Positions 1-8,139 of a stretch of DNA of 34,023 bases are shown one piece after another; position 1 is the stretch's first letter; every line of letters starts with the position of its first letter. The translations under genes were made by a program, and so were the position numbers. Below the pieces are notes generated by a model. That model saw only the letters and a program-made list of their open reading frames with translations, was not told where the DNA came from and made no database searches. Origin of the DNA: an uncultured Bacteroidales bacterium (GTDB lineage: Bacteria; Bacteroidota; Bacteroidia; Bacteroidales; Muribaculaceae); contig CACZHT010000033.1 of assembly GCA_902781045.1 (NCBI GenBank), forward strand, positions 1-34,023, given 5' to 3'.

Positions 1-4
1 TGGA

Positions 5-98
5 CCAAGCGGCGAGGACCTCCGGCCCTCTTGCATGGTCTTTCGAACAAATAGCTTCTTCGAAGCATTTTAGCGTCTCCGACGCAATCGCTGAACAG
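5..98. repeat. 94-bp repeat, inverted copy at the other end of the window
   Basis: This stretch is identical, base for base, to the reverse complement of 33930-34023. Similarity continues a few bases further inward after a 2-base indel. It contains compact hairpins with 3-base loops, GCTTC-TTC-GAAGC and GCGTC-TCC-GACGC. No gene can be assigned to it. The likeliest reading is a dispersed genomic repeat at which an assembly stopped. Confidence 0.9.
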
Positions 99-129
99 AG
101 ATACCTTTTTTGTTTAGATGTGATGATAG

Positions 130-166
130 AAAAATTATTGGGAATCTCTGGTGTGAGATTCCCAAT
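130..166 (-). terminator. Intrinsic terminator of the TPR gene
   Basis: A perfect 12-bp stem (137-148 with 155-166) with a 6-base loop is followed on the minus strand by AATAATTTTTC. It lies about 30 bases beyond the stop codon of the TPR gene, so it closes that transcription unit. Confidence 0.85.
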
Positions 167-197
167 CTTAACATGATTGTTCCGGATGAGGCCTTGC

Positions 198-1820
198 TTA
201 CTTCATGGACTCGACATACTTGCGCAGAGCCTCGTTCTCAGGATCGTGCTGCAGCCACTTGCGGTAGTACTCCTTGGCCTGTGCCTTGTCGCCCAACTGG
301 AACTCGTAGTTGGCCAGGTAGTTGTAGATGTAGCGGTAGTAGCGATCATATCCACTCTTGTCTTCCTTGGCCTCGAGGATGCTGAGCAGCTCCTTGTAGG
401 CCGGGACAGCCTTGCCGGTGATTTTGTCGCCCTCGATGAGCTTGGCCAGGCTGGCCTTCTGGTTGACGATCTGTACGTTGCCGGGCACGAGCTTGTCGGC
501 TTCGTCGAGGTACTTCTGCGACTTGGCGATGGCATCGGCCTTGACAGCCTCGTCCTGCGTGTCGCTTGCCAGGAAGTAGAGGTAGCGCGAGAGCGAGAAG
601 ATGTCGTTGGCCTTGGCCATGTCGCCGTCATAGAGGCGCTGGTAGTACTCGATGGCCTTGGGATAATTCTGTGCGTCGGCATACGAGTCACCCAGGTTGC
701 GGATCAGGTCTTCGTTCTTGGGGTTGATGACCAGCGCCTGCTCGTAGGCCTTGACGGCCTCCTCGGGCTGGTCGGCCATCTGGAGTGCCTTGCCATAGTC
801 GGTGTAGTCGCGGCTCTCATATTCCGACCCGACGGGCTTTGCCATTGCGAAGAACTTCTTGCCTGCCTCGACGGCATCGGTCCACTTCTCGAGCATGTCG
901 AGGTTGTAGAGCTGCATGCGGCGCATATAGAAGACCTTCTCGTCGTTGGGGTTGAGCTTGCCGATGAGGCTTGTTGCCAGGTCATAGCTCTGCTGATACT
1001 TCTCGCCGAAGAACAGGAGCTGTACGTAGCGCACCTCGTCCTGTGCAAAGTGGTTGGGGTTCTGGATATACTCACCATACTTCTCGGCAGCCTTGCTTCC
1101 CTGGTTGTCGCTGTAGTACTTCTCGGCCAGCTGACGCTGCACCAGTGCCTGGTTGGGAGCCTTGACGTTGAGTTCCTCCAGTCGCTCGATGGCCATGGCG
1201 GGGTTGACGTTGAAGTAGGTGTTGGCATACTTGACGTAAGCCTCGACGTTGTCCGGGTCGTTGGTGAACGCCATCTCATAGAGTGCTGCGGCTTCGCCCC
1301 AGTTGCGCTGGTCGGCCTTCATGTCACCCGAGAAGATGTGGCTGTCGGGGTCGGTCATGTTCCACTTCTGGGCATTCTTGATGCACTTCTCGATGTCCTT
1401 GGCGTAGGTGGTGGGATTTGCTGCATAGTAGGCGCGAGCAATCTCAATCTCCAGCTTGGGGTCTTTCTTGCGCATCTTGCGTGCCTGGTCGAGTAAATCC
1501 TTGGCTTTAGCCCCCTTCTTGAGTTCAAGTGCAGCCTGACCAACGAGGTTGTAAGGGTTATTGGCGTTGGCTGCGAGCCCCTTGTCAAAGTAGTCCTTGG
1601 CCTCGGCGAGTTTCCCTTGCTTGAGCGCGATTTGGCCCAGGTAGTAGAACGCCTCGCTCTTGTCGGTGCTGGCAGCGTTCAGGTTGCGCTCGAGCAGTTC
1701 CTTGGCGTTGTCCAGCTGGTCTACCTTGTAGTACTCGATGCCATCTTTGTAGCCCTGTGCCGAGCTGACGATGGCCGCTCCTGCGAGGAGGAGACCTGCG
1801 ATAAAGAATCTTGCTTTCAT
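198..1820 (-). CDS. Secreted tetratricopeptide-repeat protein
   Basis: A 540-residue protein with a signal peptide at residues 1-21 (hydrophobic stretch ending SSAQG), so it is probably periplasmic or attached to a membrane surface. The rest is helical and carries degenerate TPR units along its length, for example the A-x-A-x-x-Y-x-x-A-L patterns near residues 355-400. TPR proteins are protein-protein scaffolds; no catalytic domain is visible. It follows a PstS-like lipoprotein by 150 bases and is closed by a terminator. In Bacteroidales a TPR protein commonly sits at the end of the exbB/exbD/tonB cluster, so a role supporting TonB-dependent uptake is inferred, not shown. The ATG at 1820 directly precedes the signal peptide and fixes the start. 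Confidence 0.85.
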   Translation of the reverse strand: MKARFFIAGLLLAGAAIVSSAQGYKDGIEYYKVDQLDNAKELLERNLNAASTDKSEAFYYLGQIALKQGKLAEAKDYFDKGLAANANNPYNLVGQAALELKKGAKAKDLLDQARKMRKKDPKLEIEIARAYYAANPTTYAKDIEKCIKNAQKWNMTDPDSHIFSGDMKADQRNWGEAAALYEMAFTNDPDNVEAYVKYANTYFNVNPAMAIERLEELNVKAPNQALVQRQLAEKYYSDNQGSKAAEKYGEYIQNPNHFAQDEVRYVQLLFFGEKYQQSYDLATSLIGKLNPNDEKVFYMRRMQLYNLDMLEKWTDAVEAGKKFFAMAKPVGSEYESRDYTDYGKALQMADQPEEAVKAYEQALVINPKNEDLIRNLGDSYADAQNYPKAIEYYQRLYDGDMAKANDIFSLSRYLYFLASDTQDEAVKADAIAKSQKYLDEADKLVPGNVQIVNQKASLAKLIEGDKITGKAVPAYKELLSILEAKEDKSGYDRYYRYIYNYLANYEFQLGDKAQAKEYYRKWLQHDPENEALRKYVESMK

Positions 1821-1970
1821 TGTAGTGTAGTTTTTATAGTGTTATTAATTAAAATCGTTGTTTTGCCATCACAGTTGCAATCGACGTGCCAGAAGTGTTA
1901 AAATGGCGACAAAAATCAAGCGAGCCACCCGAATTAACATCACTTTGCAAACGATGACGAAAATTTGGCA

Positions 1971-2957
1971 TCACTTCACCGCCTCGACATATCGCACGGG
2001 CTCAGCGGCCGGCAGGATGCCAGTCTGCAGGATAATCTTCTGCCCGATAACCCCGGTCAGGAATGAAAAGAACCCATGGTCGAGCGTTCCTCCCGCACTG
2101 GCGTCAATGGCCCAGATGGTTCTGAAGAGCGGGTATTCACCAGTGTTGATATAGGCTTGATAGGGCTTGCGAGCCGTGATTTGGTCATCGGCGCGGATGG
2201 CCAGCACCTTGATGCGGTCGGTAAAGTCGATGACGCTGACCTCATTCTTGTTTTTGAGCTCATCGACCCGCTGTTCCAGAGTTTTCTCAGTGGCCTTCAT
2301 GTCGGCGGTAATCCAACTCACTCCGACAAAGCCGATGGCGTTCTTGTTGCCCATCACAGTCTTGAAAACGTCCTCACTCGAGTTCTGCGCATAGACACTG
2401 ATGGTGTTTCCGAAGTCGCGTCCGTCGGTGAATTTCTCTTTAAGGTAGTGGACGATACCCGACCCCGACTGGTCCAGCACAATCTTAATGGAGTCGCGCT
2501 TGAGCGTTGTCGGGAAGAGGTCTCCCCACTTGCGCGACTTGCCCGTGAACACCTCTTTGAGCTCGGCCATTGAGAGTTCATCGATGTCGTTGGCTGTATT
2601 GACAATGACTGCAATGGCGTCGACTGCAATCTTGCGCGCTCGGTGCGCCCTACCCTGCTTCTGCAGGACATCTCGCTGCTGTTCGGTGAGGTCACGCGAT
2701 GTGACGATGAGGTCCACTTGCCGCTTCATGAGCGAGTCGAGTGCCGATGCCTCGTCAGTATAGTTGACCATGATGCTCGCGTCGGGATAGCTGTACTCGA
2801 ACACCTCGACCTCCTGGTCCATGATGTTGCGGAAGCTCTCGTCGCAACTGATTTTGGCAATGCCACTGGTGCTGGTATTGGTGGCCTTATCCGGGTTGCA
2901 TGCCACTGTCATGGCCACAATGGCGGCCAGTATGAGCAGTCGTGAGAATTTCTTCAT
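1971..2957 (-). CDS. PstS-like substrate-binding lipoprotein
   Basis: A 328-residue lipoprotein with signal peptide and lipobox TVAC (lipidated Cys20). The body resembles the PstS/PBP-like family: an early conserved serine region (residues about 34-45), a DLIVTSRDL-type strand, and LDQSGSGIVHYLKEK near residues 161-175, like the anion-binding loop of phosphate-binding proteins. No pstCAB transporter genes are in the window. The gene follows tonB after a terminator and has its own exact Bacteroidetes promoter. Its place between tonB and a TPR protein matches a recurring Bacteroidales arrangement, so it may serve the TonB system rather than a phosphate ABC importer. The ligand is unknown. Confidence 0.82.
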   Translation of the reverse strand: MKKFSRLLILAAIVAMTVACNPDKATNTSTSGIAKISCDESFRNIMDQEVEVFEYSYPDASIMVNYTDEASALDSLMKRQVDLIVTSRDLTEQQRDVLQKQGRAHRARKIAVDAIAVIVNTANDIDELSMAELKEVFTGKSRKWGDLFPTTLKRDSIKIVLDQSGSGIVHYLKEKFTDGRDFGNTISVYAQNSSEDVFKTVMGNKNAIGFVGVSWITADMKATEKTLEQRVDELKNKNEVSVIDFTDRIKVLAIRADDQITARKPYQAYINTGEYPLFRTIWAIDASAGGTLDHGFFSFLTGVIGQKIILQTGILPAAEPVRYVEAVK

Positions 2958-2987
2958 TGTTCGTTAGTGAGATAACAATTCAACTCA

Positions 2988-3018
2988 CAAAGTTAGTACA
3001 AATTGCTTTCTCATCAAA
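2988..3018 (-). promoter_or_regulatory. Promoter of the PstS-like gene
   Basis: On the minus strand, TTTG (3015-3018) and TAACTTTG (2988-2995) are separated by 19 bases. This is an exact match to the Bacteroidetes consensus TTTG-N19-21-TANNTTTG. The predicted start near 2981 gives a leader of about 25 bases. Confidence 0.82.
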
Positions 3019-3051
3019 ATAAAAGCAGAAGTTTTAGTATTTTTTCAACAA

Positions 3052-3086
3052 AAAATGCCGTCGAGCATATTGCTCGGCGGCATTTT
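3052..3086 (-). terminator. Intrinsic terminator after tonB
   Basis: A 16-bp stem (3052-3067 with 3071-3086, one G-T pair) closes a 3-base loop. On the minus strand it is followed by a T-rich run. It sits 20 bases after the tonB stop codon and separates the exb-tonB unit from the PstS-like gene. Confidence 0.88.
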
Positions 3087-3106
3087 GATTGACGGAACCA
3101 AAGTGA

Positions 3107-3976
3107 TTAGTTGGTACCTTGCAGCTTGAAGTTGACCGGCAGCGTGTACCACACGCGCACGGCCTGTCCATTCTGACGTCCAGGAGTGAACTTGGGCAGC
3201 GACTTACAGACGCGCACAGCCTCACGGTCCAGGTCTTTGTCAACCGAGCGGACGACCTTCACGTCACCGACGTGTCCGTCCTTCTCGACGACGAACTGCA
3301 CCACAACCTTACCCTGGATGTTGTTCTCCTGAGCCATGGTCGGATACTGGATGTGCGAACTCAGATACTTCATCAGTGCGGCATCACCACCGGGGAATGC
3401 GGGCGGCTGCTCAACCGACCTGAAGATCTCTTCGGGCTTCTTCTCCTCTTTGACCTCGACCTTCTTCTCGACGACGACCTCATCCTTGAGGGTTCGTGTC
3501 ACGTTACGGTCTTCGGTACCCTTGTCATTATCCTTCTGTCCGAAAGCTGTGGTGGTCTCCTTCAGCTCGTCCTGAGTCTTGATCTCGTCCTCAGCCTTGA
3601 CTTTCTCATCCTCGACGATTCGCAGCTCGGTCACCTTGACGGTGTTCAGCACCTCCTCGGGCAGCACCTCAGGTTTGGGCTGCTCAAGCTTCTGCTGTTC
3701 CTCCTCTTCGGGCTCCTCGTTCTGCTCCATGTCGATGAGCACCTCCTCTTGTTCGGCCATTTCAGCCAGTCGACGCTCGGCCAGATACTCCTGGACCTTG
3801 GCAATCGACACTGCTGCAGCCACGACAAGGATGGCACCGATGATGGTATATAGCACGGCTTTGTTGTGACGCTTGGTCGAGGTGGTTCGCATTTCATAAG
3901 CACCGAAGTCCTTATTCTTGCCCTCAAACACAAGGTCGCACCATTCACGCGATGAAAGATCTACATCTTTTCCCAT
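3107..3976 (-). CDS. tonB: TonB energy-transducing protein
   Basis: A 289-residue protein with one membrane segment (about residues 40-60), a long Glu/Lys/Pro-rich periplasmic linker, and a C-terminal TonB domain from about residue 190. That domain starts with the PPAFPGGDAAL motif and has the conserved YP, G-x-V-x-V-x-F and W-Y-x-x-P-V-x-F elements. TonB carries proton-motive energy from ExbB/ExbD to outer-membrane TonB-dependent receptors such as SusC-type transporters. The N-terminus, about 38 residues before the membrane segment and containing DLVFEGKNKDFGAYEMR, is typical of Bacteroidetes TonB. It follows the second exbD by 46 bases and is the last gene before a strong terminator. Confidence 0.95.
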   Translation of the reverse strand: MGKDVDLSSREWCDLVFEGKNKDFGAYEMRTTSTKRHNKAVLYTIIGAILVVAAAVSIAKVQEYLAERRLAEMAEQEEVLIDMEQNEEPEEEEQQKLEQPKPEVLPEEVLNTVKVTELRIVEDEKVKAEDEIKTQDELKETTTAFGQKDNDKGTEDRNVTRTLKDEVVVEKKVEVKEEKKPEEIFRSVEQPPAFPGGDAALMKYLSSHIQYPTMAQENNIQGKVVVQFVVEKDGHVGDVKVVRSVDKDLDREAVRVCKSLPKFTPGRQNGQAVRVWYTLPVNFKLQGTN

Positions 3977-4022
3977 AATCTTAATGCATTAGATTGTTAA
4001 ACATATAAACCTTCATCACACA

Positions 4023-4724
4023 TTACTTCGCCACATTCTCGCCCTGCAGCAAGATCATCATGGCCGAGTCAACCTGGTTGATGCGGTCAATCTGATAACG
4101 GCTGATGCTGTTGATTTGCATCTCGTCGAGCACGCTCACCACGTGAGCATAGCTTGCATTGGGTGTGGCCTTAATGATCACAACGGGGCGTTTGAGCGTC
4201 GAGTCGTTACGAATCTGCTTCGCTTTGACCTGATAGATTGAGTCGTTCTGCTCCTCATTCTGGCTGAACTTCATTTCTTTCCAGTCCTTCTTGAGTGCCT
4301 CAATCTTGGCCACAACGTCCTTGTTGCGCTCACGCAAGATTTCACGAACAGCGGGCAGTGCGCCTCCGGTCTTGTTGCCAAACTCGACTTGTTTCATCGG
4401 GTTGGCCGTGGCAAGGTTCTTGAGTTCCTCGCCCGAGGGGGGCATACCGTCGAAGTAGTACAGCAGACCCTCGTCGGGCTTAGAAAGACCCTTGTCGTCG
4501 AGCTTGCCATCAATGATGATGGTGACGGCCTCCGACTGCTTGACCTTGTTCTGCTGTTCCGTGTCGACCTTCTCGTTGCTGGGCAACGCAATCTGGAGCG
4601 TCTGGCTCTTGATCATCGTTGTACAGAGCATGAAGAAAGTGATCAGAAGCATGTTCATGTCCACCATAGGAGTGAAGTCGATACGGGTATCGAACTTTTT
4701 CTGACGACTTTTCGTTTTTGCCAT
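4023..4724 (-). CDS. exbD: ExbD/TolR biopolymer transport protein (second copy)
   Basis: A 233-residue protein with a short basic cytoplasmic head, one membrane helix (about 21-41) and a periplasmic domain. In the helix, the sequence DFTPMVDMNMLLITFFML contains the conserved acidic residue, Asp22, which takes part in proton-driven rotation within the ExbB pentamer. The periplasmic part is longer than in E. coli ExbD (about 140 residues) because of an insertion before the final beta region, as is usual in Bacteroidetes. It starts 3 bases after the first exbD and is almost certainly cotranslated with it. Two different ExbD copies may form a heterodimer; that is inference. Confidence 0.93.
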   Translation of the reverse strand: MAKTKSRQKKFDTRIDFTPMVDMNMLLITFFMLCTTMIKSQTLQIALPSNEKVDTEQQNKVKQSEAVTIIIDGKLDDKGLSKPDEGLLYYFDGMPPSGEELKNLATANPMKQVEFGNKTGGALPAVREILRERNKDVVAKIEALKKDWKEMKFSQNEEQNDSIYQVKAKQIRNDSTLKRPVVIIKATPNASYAHVVSVLDEMQINSISRYQIDRINQVDSAMMILLQGENVAK

Positions 4725-4727
4725 ATC

Positions 4728-5417
4728 TTATTCCTCCTCAGTTTTGAGAGCCGTCATCAGACTGAACTTGTTCATCTTCATCGTCTGGAGGTTGTCCATG
4801 ACGACGTTGACGACGCTATAAGGTGTGGTCTGGTCGGCCTTGATTGCAATACCTCTTCCTTTAACCATAGTCTGCTTCAACTCTTCGTTCATCGAGTTGT
4901 AGGCAGCACGAATCCACATTTGGAATTCGTTAGGAGTGTCTGGATTTTCGTTCATGTTGATGGGGATACCCGCCTTCTCGAGCGCTTTGTCACGTTCGTC
5001 GGTCGGCATATCGAGCCACTTAGCCATTTGGTTCATGGGCACGCCGAAAGCGTTTTGCTTTGAGAATGCATCAATCTGCTTTGCCGTAAACTTGACGGGG
5101 TTGCTGGGATGCATCTTGTTGTATTCGGCAGCCATGTTCTTCAGCAGGTCGGCACGCACGGTCTCGCTCTTCATGGTCGAGTCCTTGCTACCCAGGACCT
5201 CAAGGAACACCCTTCCCTCCGGGCTCACGAGCACCGACAGCAGGTTGGCGTCGGGCACCTTCTCCTCGCTGACCGAGGGTGGCGTGATGACGGTGATGGG
5301 TTCCTTCTGAAGGAAAGTAGAAGTCAACATGAAGAAAGTCAACAAAAGGACGGTCACGTCCGACATAGCGGTCATGTCGATACGCGTCTCTTTTTTCTTA
5401 ATTTTGACTTTTCCCAT
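4728..5417 (-). CDS. exbD: ExbD/TolR biopolymer transport protein (first copy)
   Basis: A 229-residue ExbD with basic head KVKIKKKETR and a single membrane helix holding the essential aspartate (Asp20 in DMTAMSDVTVLLLTFFML). The large periplasmic domain ends with a conserved ADQTTPYSVVNVVMDNLQ-type segment. It lies between exbB (66-base gap) and the second exbD (3-base gap). The two ExbD proteins differ widely outside the helix and the C-terminal fold, so this is an old duplication rather than a recent one. Confidence 0.93.
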   Translation of the reverse strand: MGKVKIKKKETRIDMTAMSDVTVLLLTFFMLTSTFLQKEPITVITPPSVSEEKVPDANLLSVLVSPEGRVFLEVLGSKDSTMKSETVRADLLKNMAAEYNKMHPSNPVKFTAKQIDAFSKQNAFGVPMNQMAKWLDMPTDERDKALEKAGIPINMNENPDTPNEFQMWIRAAYNSMNEELKQTMVKGRGIAIKADQTTPYSVVNVVMDNLQTMKMNKFSLMTALKTEEE

Positions 5418-5483
5418 ATTTCTTACAACTTGTTGGGTTTAATTGTTTCTGTTAATTAAAAATAGGCGTTTCGACGCTCAAAA

Positions 5484-6335
5484 TTAGTGAGTAGCGGCGA
5501 AAGTAGAAACGATCGAGAAACCAAGCTCATCGATAGCATAGGTCATGTTATCGATCTTGTTGGTATAGAAGTTGTAAGCGATAAGAGCGAGAGCAGCAGT
5601 TGCGATACCGAAAGCGGTGTTCACAAGTGCCTCAGAGATACCGGTCGAGAGCTCGGTCGAGTCGGGAGCACCCGAAGCAGCCAGAGCCTGGAACGACTTG
5701 ATCATACCGAGCACAGTACCGAGAAGACCGATCAGAGTACCGAGGGTGGTCAGGGTAGCCACGATGGGAAGGTTCTGCTGCAGCATGGGCATCTCAAGTG
5801 CGGTAGCCTCCTCGAGTGTCTGCTGGATACTGGTGAGCTTCTGCTCCTTCTCCAGAACGGTGTCCTTGTCCATCTCTTTGTACTTCTGGAGCGTAGCATA
5901 AACCACAGCACCGACAGTACCTTTCTGCTTGCGGCAGAGCTCTTCAGCCTTGTTGATGTCCTTGGCACGGAGAGCATCCTTCACGTTCTCAACAAACTTG
6001 GTGATGTTGCCGCTGCCCTTAGCCTTGGCCAGAGCGATCCAGCGCTCGACGGTGAGCACAATCACGGTGAGCAAGCAAGTCAACAGTACAGGCACGATGA
6101 TACCGCCCTTATAGACAGTACCGAGCAGGTTGAGTGGAGCATTGGCGTTGTTACCATCCTTGAAGTTGGAACCGGCACCAAAGACGAACAAGTAGATGCA
6201 CACTGCGAGGATAAAGCACACAAGAATGACGATGGATGCACTCTTGATACCGCCTACGTTGCTGCTGACCTCCTTTTTGGGAGCAGTCTTAGGCGCGGGA
6301 GCCTGAGGCTTCTGGATGTTAGTTTGTTCAGCCAT
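5484..6335 (-). CDS. exbB: ExbB/TolQ/MotA-family proton channel protein
   Basis: A 283-residue membrane protein. An N-terminal Pro/Ala/Lys-rich tail is followed by membrane helices at about 32-54, 74-97, 188-210 and 238-257. The signature GLLGTVLGMIKSF (203-215) and the last helix GISEALVNTAFGIATAALAL are typical of the MotA/TolQ/ExbB family. ExbB pentamers hold the ExbD subunits and form the proton path that powers TonB. The extra first helix and long head compared with E. coli TolQ are common in Bacteroidetes homologues. It is the first gene of the operon and has a leader of about 200 bases with its own promoter. Confidence 0.93.
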   Translation of the reverse strand: MAEQTNIQKPQAPAPKTAPKKEVSSNVGGIKSASIVILVCFILAVCIYLFVFGAGSNFKDGNNANAPLNLLGTVYKGGIIVPVLLTCLLTVIVLTVERWIALAKAKGSGNITKFVENVKDALRAKDINKAEELCRKQKGTVGAVVYATLQKYKEMDKDTVLEKEQKLTSIQQTLEEATALEMPMLQQNLPIVATLTTLGTLIGLLGTVLGMIKSFQALAASGAPDSTELSTGISEALVNTAFGIATAALALIAYNFYTNKIDNMTYAIDELGFSIVSTFAATH

Positions 6336-6550
6336 AATTTTAAGATAAAATTAAGTTGTTAAAAAATGATTAATTAATTAAAGTTATTTGTTGTTTGTTT
6401 TGTACAGCGTTAATGTTTGTTTGCATCCATGACGATGTGCGACAAGACATGAGCCGACATGTTCCATATCTAGTTGTCACACACAACATTGGCGAAGAGA
6501 AATGGTCCTTGAAAATCTTATAGAAGCCCATTTCGCTCACAAAATTAACG

Positions 6551-6582
6551 CAAAAGTATTACAAATATTTGAAAACGACAAA
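6551..6582 (-). promoter_or_regulatory. Promoter of the exbB-exbD-exbD-tonB operon
   Basis: On the minus strand, TTTG (6579-6582), a 20-base spacer and TACTTTTG (6551-6558) match the Bacteroidetes consensus exactly. Transcription would start near 6544, leaving an unusually long leader of about 208 bases before exbB. No strong stem-loop stands out in that leader. Confidence 0.78.
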
Positions 6583-6728
6583 CTCTTGACAATTTTTTTC
6601 AGCATTTTTTGTGCTTTTGCCATTTTGGCACTCACCTGTCAGTCTTAATAACCCAAAAACAACAACAAGCAGTAATAAATAATGTGAGAAAGTGTAGTTG
6701 ACATGGGCCTGGTGTTGGATTTTTTTCA

Positions 6729-6736
6729 TACCTTTG
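6729..6736 (+). promoter_or_regulatory. -7 box of the nqr operon
   Basis: TACCTTTG matches the -7 consensus TANNTTTG and would start transcription about 36 bases before nqrA. No good TTTG lies 19-21 bases upstream, so the -33 element is weak or an activator is needed. Confidence 0.5.
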
Positions 6737-6778
6737 CAAATTCTTTCGTAGACACGAACAAAAAAACAACATAATTGA

Positions 6779-8095
6779 ATGGCAACCATTAGACTAAAGA
6801 AAGGTTATGACCTGAACCTCAAGGGTCGCATTGTCGACCCAGCCATAGCCTCAAGTGCGAACAGCGCGCTCTATGCCATCGTGCCCGATGACTTTGTGGG
6901 CCTAGTTCCTCGCATGGACAAACGCGAGGGCGACCACGTGTCGGCTGGCGAGCCACTGTTTCACGACAAGAGCTATGCTCAAATCCAGGTCACCTCGCCC
7001 GTGAGCGGTGTTGTCAAGGAGGTGCGGCGCGGTCAGCGCCGCCACATCGATGCCATCGTCATCGAGCCGGACGGCAAGGCTGAGTCGGTGAAGCATGACA
7101 CCGGCGGCGACGTGCAGAGCGTACTGCTGGCGTCAGGCCTGTGGGCGATGCTGCGTCAACGTCCCTACGACATCGTGCCGTCGCCCGAAGTGCGCCCGCG
7201 CGACATTTTTGTCACCGGTTTTGACTCGGCTCCACTAGCTCCAGACCTGGCCGTTGTGCTGGGCGATGACAAGCAGTATCTTAAAAAAGGTGTAGAAGTG
7301 CTCAAGCGTCTCACCGACGGTGATGTCTATCTGGGTTTCAAGGCCGGCGAGGAGCTGGATGTGCCCGGTGCGGTGGTCAACACCTTCAAGGGTCCGCACC
7401 CTGCCGGCAACGCCGGTGTGCAGTTGGCCAACGTCAAGCCCGTGAACAAGGGCGAGGTGGTGTGGACGCTCGACATCGTGACACTGGCCCGCATCGGCCG
7501 CCTGTTCAGCACCGGCACGGTGAGCTATGACACAGTAGTGGCAGTGACGGGCGAGTGCGTTGCCAAGCCGCACTATGTGCGCGCGACGATGGGCTGCCAG
7601 CTGAGCAGTCTGCTCGGCGGCACCGACACAGCCGACACCCGCATCATCAGTGGCAACGCGTTGAGCGGTTATCGTGTTGGTGTCGATGACTATCTGCGTG
7701 CTCCCTATCGCCATGTGACCGTCATCCCCGAGTTGTCGAAACCCGACGAGTTTATGGGCTGGGCATCATTGAGTCCGAGCCGCTTCAGCATCTACCACAC
7801 ATTCACCAGCTGGCTCGCAGGCAAGCGCGAGGTGAGCATGGACGCGCGTGTCAAGGGCGGTGAGCGTGCCATCGTGCGCACCGACGAGTATGACGACATG
7901 CTGCCGATGGACATCTATGCCGAGTTTTTGATTAAGGCCATCATCACGTTTGACATCGACAAGATGGAACAGCTGGGAGTCTATGAGATTGCGCCAGAAG
8001 ACTTTGCCCTAGCCGAGTATGCCTGCACAAGCAAGCTGGAGTTGCAACGCATCGTGCGTGAGGGTCTGGACCGTCTGCACAGCGAGATGTCTTGA
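6779..8095 (+). CDS. nqrA: Na+-translocating NADH:quinone reductase subunit A
   Basis: A 438-residue protein, close to the usual 440-450. The opening (IRLKKGYDLNLKGRI, then PVSGVVKEVRRGQRR) is the biotinyl-lipoyl-like fold shared by NqrA and RnfC. NqrA is the peripheral cytoplasmic subunit of Na+-NQR and is associated with quinone access. No signal or membrane helix is seen, as expected. It is the first gene of a complete nqrABCDEF set and is divergent from exbB. The ATG at 6779 is preceded by an A-rich sequence rather than a Shine-Dalgarno site. Confidence 0.95.
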   Translation: MATIRLKKGYDLNLKGRIVDPAIASSANSALYAIVPDDFVGLVPRMDKREGDHVSAGEPLFHDKSYAQIQVTSPVSGVVKEVRRGQRRHIDAIVIEPDGKAESVKHDTGGDVQSVLLASGLWAMLRQRPYDIVPSPEVRPRDIFVTGFDSAPLAPDLAVVLGDDKQYLKKGVEVLKRLTDGDVYLGFKAGEELDVPGAVVNTFKGPHPAGNAGVQLANVKPVNKGEVVWTLDIVTLARIGRLFSTGTVSYDTVVAVTGECVAKPHYVRATMGCQLSSLLGGTDTADTRIISGNALSGYRVGVDDYLRAPYRHVTVIPELSKPDEFMGWASLSPSRFSIYHTFTSWLAGKREVSMDARVKGGERAIVRTDEYDDMLPMDIYAEFLIKAIITFDIDKMEQLGVYEIAPEDFALAEYACTSKLELQRIVREGLDRLHSEMS

Positions 8096-8097
8096 TA

Positions 8098-8135
8098 GTT
8101 AATAGTTTAAAGTTAATAGTTTAAAGTTAAAGTCA
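8098..8135. repeat. AT-rich intergenic direct repeat
   Basis: Two copies of GTTAATAGTTTAAA in tandem, plus a partial third, fill the nqrA-nqrB gap. Similar low-complexity spacers occur at 10718-10754 and 13417-13464. Confidence 0.8.
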
Positions 8136-8139
8136 AGCG

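Noticed and set aside
177..1496. 439-codon frame on the plus strand
   Set aside because: It is the antisense shadow of the TPR gene. The true gene has a signal peptide, TPR pattern and terminator.
6559..6789. 76-codon minus-strand frame in the exbB-nqrA gap
   Set aside because: It overlaps the divergent promoters and the start of nqrA and shows no protein features.
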